Positions 15,262 through 21,496 of a stretch of 22,798 nt of DNA are shown in pieces; the stretch's first letter is position 1; every line of letters begins with the position of its first letter. The position numbers were made by a program, and so were the translations under genes. The notes below the pieces were generated by a model. That model was not told where the DNA came from. It worked only from the letters and a program-made list of their open reading frames with translations, and ran no database searches. Source of the DNA: Syntrophomonadaceae bacterium. GTDB lineage: Bacteria; Bacillota; Syntrophomonadia; Syntrophomonadales; Syntrophomonadaceae. Where the stretch lies: the NCBI GenBank assembly GCA_012840625.1, contig DUSB01000132.1, forward strand, positions 1 to 22,798. The letters are read 5' to 3'.

Positions 15262-15287
15262 TTGTTTACTGTGCCGTCTTATATAAT
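15262..15287 (+). promoter_or_regulatory. Putative modABC promoter
   Basis: There is a perfect TATAAT at 15282-15287. The nearest -35-like TTGTTT (15262-15267) is only 14 bases away, which is short, so the promoter may need an activator. A second AGGAGG (15291-15296) occurs in the leader without a usable start codon behind it. Confidence 0.45.
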
Positions 15288-15347
15288 GAAAGGAGGATCG
15301 TAGTTCACTCACTTATTATTATGCAATGAATTAAAGGAGGAATAAAG

Positions 15348-16157
15348 GTGAATAAGGTAAGTAAAATATTTATTATGCTACTAATGCTGGTTTTCTCTTT
15401 AACTGCTGTGCTTGGCTGTGGCAATGAACAGCCAAAAGAGGATTCCGCTCAAGCGCCAGCTGAACAGGTAGAACTTACCATAGCAGCTGCAGCCAGTCTT
15501 CAAGATGCAGCCAATGAATTAAAAGAACTATACAATAAAGAAAATCCCGATGTCAAGATTACCTATAACTTTGCCTCATCTGGAACCCTGCAGAAACAGA
15601 TCGAAGAAGGAGCTCCTGCTGATCTGTTCATCTCCGCAGGTAAACGTCAAATGGATGAACTGCAAGAGCAGGGTCTGATTGTAGATGAATCGAGAAAGGA
15701 TCTGCTGGGTAATACCCTGGTACTAATAGCTCCGGAGAATAGCAATCTGGATAGTTTTGAAGGTCTAAAAGATGACAGTATTGCCAAGTTGAGTATCGGT
15801 ACTCCTGAAACTGTACCCGCTGGTAAGTACGCCCAGGAATGTCTCACTTCCCTTGGACTCTGGGAAGCCCTGCAGGACAAAATAGTCATGGCCAAAGACG
15901 TCCGTCAGGTATTAACCTATGTAGAAACGGGTAACGTTGATGCCGGTCTGGTATACAATTCAGATGCGATTATGGGCAAAGGTATTAAAGTGGCTGCCGT
16001 AGCACCGAAAGATTCACATAAACCCATTGTCTATCCTATGGCCCTGATCAAAAACAGCCAGCATCAAAAAGAAGCCCAGGCTTTCGCAGATTTTCTTTTC
16101 AGCGAAGAAGCCATGAAGGTTTTCGAAAAATATGGTTTCGAACCAATAAAAGATTAA
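15348..16157 (+). CDS. modA: Molybdate ABC transporter substrate-binding lipoprotein ModA
   Basis: A 269-residue extracellular binding protein tethered by lipidation: signal peptide with lipobox AVLGC and acylated C24. The mature domain has the ModA hallmarks LTIAAAASLQDAANEL (about 43-58), YNFASSGTLQKQIEEGAPAD with the oxyanion-binding Ser residues, SIGTPETVPAGKYAQE and TGNVDAGLVYNSDA. It captures molybdate, or tungstate, and delivers it to ModB. The start is GTG, with AGGAGG at 7 bases before it. It heads modABC and is divergent from the regulator gene. Confidence 0.95.
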   Translation: MNKVSKIFIMLLMLVFSLTAVLGCGNEQPKEDSAQAPAEQVELTIAAAASLQDAANELKELYNKENPDVKITYNFASSGTLQKQIEEGAPADLFISAGKRQMDELQEQGLIVDESRKDLLGNTLVLIAPENSNLDSFEGLKDDSIAKLSIGTPETVPAGKYAQECLTSLGLWEALQDKIVMAKDVRQVLTYVETGNVDAGLVYNSDAIMGKGIKVAAVAPKDSHKPIVYPMALIKNSQHQKEAQAFADFLFSEEAMKVFEKYGFEPIKD

Positions 16158-16174
16158 ACGGGTTGTAATATATT

Positions 16175-16852
16175 ATGTACTTCCATCTGAACGATTGGTA
16201 TCCAGTTTTACTTTCCTTAAAGGTTGCCTGTATAGCCGTCATCGCTGTCGGCTGCATAGGTATACCTGTGGCACGCTTGATGGCCAGAGAGGAGTTTCCG
16301 GGTAAAGATGTCGTGGAGGCCTTGATAACGTTACCGCTGGTTCTTCCTCCCTCTGTTATTGGCTATGGTCTCTTGCGGATCATTGGTAACAAAGGTCTGC
16401 TGGGTAATGCCCTATCCAGTATGGGCATCTCCATTATTTTTACCTGGTGGGCAGTGGTACTTGCAGCTACCGTGGTCAGCTTTCCATTGATGTATCAGAG
16501 TGCCAAAGCGGCTTTTAAAAGTGTAGATCTTAATTATGAAAAAGCCGCCCGGACACTGGGCGCCAGTGAGGCGAAAATCTTTTTTACCATCACCCTGCCA
16601 CTAGCCTGGCCGGGACTAATAGCTGGACTGGTCTTATCCTTTGCCCGGGCTATCGGGGAATTTGGTGCTACCTTGATGGTAGCCGGCAACATACCGGGCC
16701 AAACACAGACTATTCCTCTGGCCATTTATTTTGCTGTTGAAGCCGGAGATGATGCTACCGCACAAACACTAGTCGCAATCGTTACCATTTTTAGCTTCTT
16801 GCTGATTTTCTGGGTGAATCGCTGGACAAAAACGCAAGATTACCAGGAATAA
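16175..16852 (+). CDS. modB: Molybdate ABC transporter permease ModB
   Basis: A 225-residue inner-membrane permease with about five to six helices. The cytoplasmic EAA loop that docks to ModC is visible as AARTLGASEAKIFFTITLPL (about 126-145) followed by AWPG, and the ModB-typical ITLPLVLPPSVIGYGLL (49-65) and FARAIGEFGATLMVAGN (about 158-174) are present. The length matches the family. The ribosome binding site is weak (GGGTTG), so translation may depend on coupling to modA, which ends 17 bases upstream. modC follows after 10 bases. Confidence 0.95.
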   Translation: MYFHLNDWYPVLLSLKVACIAVIAVGCIGIPVARLMAREEFPGKDVVEALITLPLVLPPSVIGYGLLRIIGNKGLLGNALSSMGISIIFTWWAVVLAATVVSFPLMYQSAKAAFKSVDLNYEKAARTLGASEAKIFFTITLPLAWPGLIAGLVLSFARAIGEFGATLMVAGNIPGQTQTIPLAIYFAVEAGDDATAQTLVAIVTIFSFLLIFWVNRWTKTQDYQE

Positions 16853-16862
16853 AGGTGATAGT

Positions 16863-17519
16863 ATGCTGGAGGCTCAGTTTACAAAAAAATTATGGCATTT
16901 TACCCTGGGGTTTGATATCCAGGCCGGCAACCAGATTGTAGTATTATGGGGACCTTCTGGTGCCGGTAAAACTACGATATTGCATTGTTTGGCTGGTCTG
17001 ACCGATCCTTCGGAAGGCTACATTAAACTGGATGATCATATGCTTTATTCCTCACAAAAAAACATTAATTTACCTGCAAGATTACGGCATACTGGATACC
17101 TGTTTCAGGATTATGCTCTTTTCCCACATATGACCGTCAGACAAAATATTCTTTATGGTTTAAAAAATCAGAAGAAATCCCGCTTAAAAAAAATAGATCC
17201 CCTGGAAATGCTTGATTCCTTTGGCATCCGGCATTTGATCGATCGTTACCCCCGCCATCTTTCCGGGGGAGAAAAACAGCGTGTAGCCCTGGCTCGGGCC
17301 TTATTGGTACAGCCCCGTCTGCTTCTATTGGATGAGCCCTTTAACGCTCTGGATAGAAGTACCCGCATCAACTTGAGAAAAGAACTCAAGAGCCTACAGG
17401 AACAATGGGGCATTCCCTTTCTCCTGGTCACCCATGACGAAGAAGATGCTCAGGCGCTGGGGGATGTGATTATCTCACTGGATCAGGGTCAGATTATGGA
17501 ACGAACCTATCTGCAATAA
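16863..17519 (+). CDS. modC: Molybdate ABC transporter ATPase ModC, short form
   Basis: A 218-residue ABC ATPase energising ModB. It shows Walker A GPSGAGKT (30-37), the Q-loop in FQDYALF (Q82), signature LSGGEKQRVALARAL (133-147), Walker B LLLLDEP (153-159) and the H-switch in VTHDEED (H201). The protein stops just after the nucleotide-binding domain. The C-terminal TOBE/Mop oxyanion-binding domain of the roughly 350-residue E. coli ModC is absent, so feedback by molybdate at the ATPase is not expected. The ATG follows AAAGGTGATAGT. The operon ends here; no further Mo-related gene follows. Confidence 0.93.
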   Translation: MLEAQFTKKLWHFTLGFDIQAGNQIVVLWGPSGAGKTTILHCLAGLTDPSEGYIKLDDHMLYSSQKNINLPARLRHTGYLFQDYALFPHMTVRQNILYGLKNQKKSRLKKIDPLEMLDSFGIRHLIDRYPRHLSGGEKQRVALARALLVQPRLLLLDEPFNALDRSTRINLRKELKSLQEQWGIPFLLVTHDEEDAQALGDVIISLDQGQIMERTYLQ

Positions 17520-17529
17520 TCGCTCATAA

Positions 17530-17634
17530 AACAAGCCGGTATCTGAACTGACCTGATATGCTCCCCTCAAAAAGACAGTGGAAATGAATTTTTGACTGGT
17601 ACACAGAGGGGAGCATATCTCTTCCCGGCTTGTT
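17530..17634. repeat. Nested long palindrome between modC and the BCCT gene
   Basis: Outer arms AACAAGCCGG (17530-17539) and CCGGCTTGTT (17625-17634) enclose inner arms GATATGCTCCCCTC (17555-17568) and GAGGGGAGCATATC (17606-17619), both perfect (10 and 14 bp). Inside, AAAAA (17569-17573) and TTTTT (17589-17593) can extend the stem. T-rich sequence follows on both strands. It can act as a bidirectional terminator for the convergent genes, but it is larger and more elaborate than the other terminators here. Confidence 0.8.
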
Positions 17635-17658
17635 ATTCTTAACTCTTCCCCTCGCTGG

Positions 17659-19143
17659 TTAATGCAGTAATTTGGACTCTGCTTCTAACGCCTTACGTAA
17701 GGAAACACACATCAAGACCATAATAAAAGCAAAAGGAAGAGCGGCTACAATAGAGGCGGTCTTTAATCCATCCAGACCTCCACTTAACAGTAAAACGGCT
17801 GCAATGGAAGATTGTAGAACCCCCCAGACTAATTTGATACGGTTGCTGGGGTTGAGGGTTCCTTTTAGGGAGAACATTCCCAGGACAAAGGTGGCTGAAT
17901 CAGCAGAAGTGATAAAAAAGGTAATAATAAGAATAATAGCGATGATACTGACAAACATTGACAACGGCAGCTGATTTAAAGCCAGGAAAAGCGCAGAGGT
18001 AACATCCGTTTGTACCGCTGCTGCCAGATCAACACCCTGAAACATTTCCACATGTAAAGCCATTCCCCCAAAGACACTAAACCATATGCAGCTAAACAGG
18101 CTAGGCACCAAAAGTACACCCAGAACAAATTCTTTGATGGTTCTACCCTTTGATATACGCGCAATAAAGGTCCCCACAAACGGTGCCCAGGCAATCCACC
18201 AGGCCCAGTAAAAAAGGGTCCAATTCCCAATCCAGGTTCGACGACTAAACGGTGTAAGACTCAAGCTCATTTCTATAATATATTGCAGGTACCCCCCCAG
18301 AGTCAAAGTAAAGGTATCCAGGATAAAAACCGTCGGCCCCAGGAGCAGCACGAATACCAGCAGGAACACAGCAATAGTAATATTGATGTTGCTAAGCGTT
18401 TTTATCCCTCGATTAATACCCGTTAGCGCTGAAGTCATATACAGCAAGGTTACGATAACAATAATAAGCAGCTGGGTTCGGATCTCTACCGGAATACCGA
18501 ATACTTCATTTATTCCACCATTAATCTGTAAGGTCCCCAATCCTAGAGAAGTAGCCACTCCAAATACAGTAGCAATAATGGCCAGAATATCAATCATTTT
18601 GCCCGTCAGCCCGTTCACCCTTTCACCCAGCAGGGGATAAAAGGTGGAACTGATCAAACCAGGAAATCCTTTTCTAAACTGAAAATAAGCCAGTGATAAT
18701 GCAATGACAGAATAAATAGCCCAGGGATGAAGCCCCCAATGGAAAAAAGCATAGCGCATAGCCATCTGAGCAGACTTTACTGTTTCTCCCTTCAATCCCA
18801 TAGGCGGTTCCATATAATGAAAAAGAGGCTCCGCCACCCCCCAGAAGATCAACCCGATACCCATTCCGGCACTGAACAGCATAGCAAACCAAGTAAGGTT
18901 GGAATACTCAGGCCTCTCATCATCCTTACCCAGACGAATATTTCCATATTTACTGAAGGCTAAGTACAAGGAGAAAATCAGAAATCCAAAGGCAGCCAGT
19001 AGATAAAACCAGCCAAAACCATTGATGGTAAAAGCAAAGGCCTGATCTGCTGATGCCGCTAGATGCTCTGGACTGATAATACCCCATAAGACAAAAACAA
19101 GAATTAAACCAACCGCGAGATAAAAAACAAAAATACTGAACAC
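17659..19143 (-). CDS. BCCT-family betaine/choline/carnitine transporter
   Basis: A 494-residue polytopic transporter with about 12 helices. BCCT hallmarks are present: FSAGMGIGLIFWGVAEPLFHY (split by my reading), HWGLHPWAIYSVIALSLAYF around 135-154, the Trp-rich helix-8 motif FYWAWWIAWAPFVGTFIARIS followed by KGRTI, and SADSATFVLGM near the C-terminus. It imports a quaternary-ammonium osmolyte such as glycine betaine, choline or carnitine with sodium or protons. The glycine-rich helix-3 motif GMGIG fits sodium-coupled betaine carriers. The only in-frame start is GTG at 19143, just after a stop codon, with AAGGG almost touching it. That is an unusual site implying weak translation. The long cytoplasmic tails of osmosensing BetP are absent. 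Confidence 0.93.
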   Translation of the reverse strand: MFSIFVFYLAVGLILVFVLWGIISPEHLAASADQAFAFTINGFGWFYLLAAFGFLIFSLYLAFSKYGNIRLGKDDERPEYSNLTWFAMLFSAGMGIGLIFWGVAEPLFHYMEPPMGLKGETVKSAQMAMRYAFFHWGLHPWAIYSVIALSLAYFQFRKGFPGLISSTFYPLLGERVNGLTGKMIDILAIIATVFGVATSLGLGTLQINGGINEVFGIPVEIRTQLLIIVIVTLLYMTSALTGINRGIKTLSNINITIAVFLLVFVLLLGPTVFILDTFTLTLGGYLQYIIEMSLSLTPFSRRTWIGNWTLFYWAWWIAWAPFVGTFIARISKGRTIKEFVLGVLLVPSLFSCIWFSVFGGMALHVEMFQGVDLAAAVQTDVTSALFLALNQLPLSMFVSIIAIILIITFFITSADSATFVLGMFSLKGTLNPSNRIKLVWGVLQSSIAAVLLLSGGLDGLKTASIVAALPFAFIMVLMCVSLRKALEAESKLLH

Positions 19144-19443
19144 CCCTTGTATTTTTTATCTAGTTTCTTCGTTATGAAACAAAGTATACAGTGTAAGACC
19201 AGGATTAACCTGGCCCGGTGTTGCACCATCAGGATACCCGGCCGCTAACAATATTATCTGCATATCGAGCACTTAGAAAAACGTCCGTCAATTATACGTT
19301 GCATAATTCATCATAACCCTCATCAAACTAGTAGATTTTTCTATCAGAACTATTTTTTTATATTAAATAGCGAAGAATGTATTCTATTTACGTCTAATAA
19401 GATAACATCCCCTCCTGCCGGGCTTAAACCCGCCTGGGCTGGT

Positions 19444-19473
19444 TTGAATCTATATTCACACCAGTGATAGTAT
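19444..19473 (+). promoter_or_regulatory. Possible promoter ahead of the first c-di-AMP riboswitch
   Basis: TTGAAT and TAGTAT are separated by 18 bases, about 30 bases upstream of the aptamer. This is a moderate match. The rest of 19,144-19,440 shows only small dyads, such as CCAGG-attaa-CCTGG at 19199-19213, and must also contain the BCCT promoter, which I could not locate. Confidence 0.3.
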
Positions 19474-19499
19474 GTAAGGTGTATAGTGCAGATAGTAGT

Positions 19500-19647
19500 A
19501 ATATGTAGGCCGAAGCCTCATAAAGGCGCGGGGGAACCGTATTGGGGGCGAATTTCTATATTTTTCTGCTTTGTTCAGCAAAATATAGAAAAGGGCTAAC
19601 CCAGGCCCGAGCCCGTCAGCTAACCTCGTAGGCGAGATGGGAATAGC
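19500..19647 (+). ncRNA. Cyclic di-AMP riboswitch (ydaO/yuaA class), copy 1
   Basis: The conserved ydaO elements are in order: GGCCGAAGCC (19508-19517), GGGGGAACC (19530-19538), TTGGGGGCGAATTTCT, a variable hairpin (tatattttctgctttg against cagcaaaatata-like arms), GGCCCGAGCCCGTCAG and CTAACCTCGTAGGCG (to 19635). This RNA senses c-di-AMP and normally switches genes off at high ligand. It precedes a betaine-binding lipoprotein gene, a typical target. Bases 19590-19646 are identical to the second copy. Edges are approximate. Confidence 0.93.
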
Positions 19648-19701
19648 CAGATCATCCAGTAAAAACAATCATACATATCATTTGCTTCTACTTTTTTACC
19701 T

Positions 19702-19735
19702 GCTAATTAGCACTCAACATTAGCCTTATTTTTTT
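19702..19735 (+). terminator. Terminator in the expression platform of riboswitch copy 1
   Basis: GCTAAT (19702-19707) and ATTAGC (19719-19724) form a stem followed by CTTATTTTTTT. Its 3' arm with the next base (TTAGCC) can alternatively pair with GGCTAA inside the aptamer (19594-19599), a possible antitermination contact. It supports transcriptional control of the following gene. Confidence 0.65.
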
Positions 19736-19759
19736 ATGCTCTTTTTCTCTTCTCTCCGT

Positions 19760-19794
19760 TCCCTTCGCTTATCTACGCTTACGGCCGGAAGGGA
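19760..19794 (+). promoter_or_regulatory. Shine-Dalgarno-sequestering hairpin, leader 1
   Basis: TCCCTTC (19760-19766) is perfectly complementary to GAAGGGA (19788-19794), which contains the ribosome binding site of the gene starting at 19802. The aptamer 3' end GGGAAT (19639-19644) can pair with GTTCCC (19758-19763) with one G-U pair, competing with this hairpin. Confidence 0.45.
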
Positions 19795-19801
19795 GAATGC
19801 A

Positions 19802-20863
19802 ATGTTTCTAAACAAGATGCGCCACCAGGCATCCAAATCACTTATATTGTTGTTGCTGTTTGTATTTACCTTTACTCTTGCTGGATGCGGAGATGCACAA
19901 AATGATGCTGCCAGCAAGAAAGAACAGCCCGGGGAACCACTGGTTTTAGCTGACTGCAGCTGGGACAGCGTCAAGGCCCATAACCGTATTGTCGGTTACA
20001 TTCTTGAGCATGGCTATGGTTATCCCCGGTCACAATATGTCTTCGTAGAATCCCTCCCCATGCTTCAGGGGCTATCCAAAGGCGATCTGGATATTTGTAT
20101 GGAGGTTTGGACTGATAACCTTAAAGAACCCTGGGAGGAAGAATTGAATAAGGGTACAATAAAGGATCTGGGACCAAATTTCCCCGATGCACCTCAAGGC
20201 TGGTACGTTCCCACCTACATGATTGAGGGCGATACTGACCGTGGTATAAAAGCTATCGCGCCCGGTTTAAAATCAGTTGAAGATCTGCCCAAATATTGGG
20301 AACTTTTCCGGGATCCTGAGGTCCCGACCAAAGGGCGCTTCCATAACAGCATTCCAGGATGGCTGGCCACTGAAATCAATGAGACTAAAATCAAAACCTA
20401 TCAGCTGGATAAATATTATAATATATTCAGTACCGGCTCCGATACAGCCCTGGCAGCTTCCATGGTTACCGCCTATGAAAAAGGGGAGCCTTGGTTGGGC
20501 TACTACTGGGAACCTACCTGGGTGATGGGCAAACTGGATATGACCCGGTTGGAAGAACCGCCTTTTGATGAGGCAGTTTGGAACGATCCTGAAAACCGGG
20601 GCTGCGCCTTTCCCAAGGCTAATGTTGTCATCGGTATAAATGCCAAACTGGAGTCAAAAGCCCCGGAGGTCGTAGAATTCCTGAAAAAATATGAAACTAC
20701 CCTGGATCAAAACAATGATTTTCTGGCTTATATGCAGGAAAACGATGGTAATGCCGATAAAGCCGCCATTTACTTCCTGAAAAAATATCCCGCTACCTGG
20801 AAAGCCTGGCTCCCGGCTGATGTAGCTAAAAAGGTAGAAACAGCTTTAGAAAAACAAGAATAA
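19802..20863 (+). CDS. Glycine betaine-type ABC transporter substrate-binding lipoprotein (OpuAC/ProX-like), copy A
   Basis: A 353-residue lipoprotein with signal peptide and lipobox TLAGC, then one OpuAC-type binding domain. Visible features are VLADCSWDSVKAHNRIVGYIL, shortened here to its core WDSVKAHNRIVGYILEHGYG, then the MEVWTDN segment, APQGWYVPTYMI and the Trp/Tyr-rich GYYWEPTWVMGK. Such aromatic residues form the cation-pi cage for quaternary ammonium ligands in this family. It captures glycine betaine or a relative. I use the ATG at 19802, after GGAAGGGAG; an upstream open stretch covers the riboswitch leader. It stands alone between its own riboswitch and a strong terminator, so it must rely on an ABC core encoded elsewhere, most likely the adjacent downstream operon. 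Confidence 0.9.
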   Translation: MFLNKMRHQASKSLILLLLFVFTFTLAGCGDAQNDAASKKEQPGEPLVLADCSWDSVKAHNRIVGYILEHGYGYPRSQYVFVESLPMLQGLSKGDLDICMEVWTDNLKEPWEEELNKGTIKDLGPNFPDAPQGWYVPTYMIEGDTDRGIKAIAPGLKSVEDLPKYWELFRDPEVPTKGRFHNSIPGWLATEINETKIKTYQLDKYYNIFSTGSDTALAASMVTAYEKGEPWLGYYWEPTWVMGKLDMTRLEEPPFDEAVWNDPENRGCAFPKANVVIGINAKLESKAPEVVEFLKKYETTLDQNNDFLAYMQENDGNADKAAIYFLKKYPATWKAWLPADVAKKVETALEKQE

Positions 20864-20872
20864 ATGTAATCC

Positions 20873-20920
20873 AACAGGATGGTATTTAAAACAAAAATGC
20901 CATCCTGTTTCTTCTTCTCT
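20873..20920 (+). terminator. Strong terminator behind binding-protein copy A
   Basis: AACAGGATGGTATTT (20873-20887) and AAATGCCATCCTGTT (20895-20909) form a 15-bp stem with one wobble pair and a 7-base loop, followed by TCTTCTTCTC. Confidence 0.88.
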
Positions 20921-21060
20921 CCGGTAAAAGGTGAATAGGAAAGCTTCTAAGCATGAAATTAGTATGAAATTTCATCAATTATCAAGCTAAAGAGAGCTTT
21001 TTACTTATTGATGGTAAACTTTAATAATAAATACTAATGAATACCAATCATATTTCCCTC

Positions 21061-21105
21061 TAACAGGGCGGGATAAGGTTAGAACACGTTTAACCGCGCC
21101 TGTTA
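21061..21105. other. Nested dyad just upstream of the second riboswitch promoter
   Basis: TAACAGG (21061-21067) and CCTGTTA (21099-21105) enclose GGTTA (21077-21081) and TAACC (21091-21095). It ends 5 bases before the putative -35 and has no T-run, so an operator is more likely than a terminator. The rest of 20,920-21,060 shows only short AT-rich palindromes. Confidence 0.4.
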
Positions 21106-21109
21106 TAAC

Positions 21110-21138
21110 TTGTGCCATTTGTCCTAATAGGATATTAT
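21110..21138 (+). promoter_or_regulatory. Promoter of the second c-di-AMP riboswitch transcript
   Basis: TTGTGC and TATTAT are separated by 17 bases. Transcription would start near 21,145, about 15-20 bases before the aptamer. Confidence 0.55.
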
Positions 21139-21156
21139 GATAGTTGTTGTAAGTTT

Positions 21157-21307
21157 TTATACATAGGCCGAAGCCTTCTGAAGGCACGGGGGAACCAGTT
21201 TTTGGGGCGAGTTTCTAAAGTTTAACCTGACTTGTCAGGCTGAACTGGGAAAGGGCTAACCCAGGCCCGAGCCCGTCAGCTAACCTCGTAGGCGAGATGG
21301 GAATAGT
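21157..21307 (+). ncRNA. Cyclic di-AMP riboswitch (ydaO/yuaA class), copy 2
   Basis: It has the same ordered elements as copy 1: AGGCCGAAGCC (21165-21175), GGGGGAACC, TTTGGGGCGAGTTTCT, a variable internal hairpin (CTGACTTGTCAG-like), GGCCCGAGCCCGTCAG and CTAACCTCGTAGGCG. The last 57 bases (21250-21306) are identical to copy 1, while the middle hairpin differs completely. P1 can be formed by GCC/GGC plus CAT/ATG around a small purine loop. It controls the second binding-protein/ABC operon. Confidence 0.93.
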
Positions 21308-21449
21308 TATCACCAATTTAGCTTGATAGATTCTGTTCTCTATAACTTTATAATGCTTTTATTTCCTTTCCAGCAATCATCACAGCATACGTCGTCGCTT
21401 ATTTTTCGTTCCAGAGCTATAAGGCTAATTTCCTTTCCTTTTCTTCTCA

Positions 21450-21489
21450 CCATCTCCCTCACTCATAAAGGCTTTCGGTCAGAGGGAGG
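21450..21489 (+). promoter_or_regulatory. Shine-Dalgarno-sequestering hairpin, leader 2
   Basis: CTCCCTC (21454-21460) pairs perfectly with GAGGGAG (21482-21488), which includes the ribosome binding site of the gene starting at 21497. The overlapping CCATCTC (21450-21456) is a perfect 7-base complement of GAGATGG at the aptamer 3' end (21294-21300), so the two pairings exclude each other. I see no convincing terminator in this leader. Confidence 0.5.
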
Positions 21490-21496
21490 ATTTTTA

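Noticed and set aside
19456..19668. Minus-strand open frame of 70 codons
   Set aside because: It is antisense to the c-di-AMP aptamer; its open frame reflects conserved RNA sequence, not coding.
19736..19801. N-terminal extension of binding protein A before 19802
   Set aside because: It lies in the riboswitch expression platform; the lipoprotein signal begins at the ATG at 19802 with a good ribosome binding site.
21005..21187. Minus-strand open frame of 60 codons before riboswitch 2
   Set aside because: It overlaps the promoter, the dyad and the aptamer start, and has no coding signature.
19500..21307. The repeated GC-rich blocks first looked like a duplicated mobile element
   Set aside because: The shared bases match the ydaO riboswitch core in order and position before the genes; there are no terminal repeats or transposase.
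21323..21496. N-terminal extension of binding protein B before 21497
   Set aside because: It covers the leader between aptamer and SD hairpin; the signal peptide starts at 21497 behind GGGAGGA.
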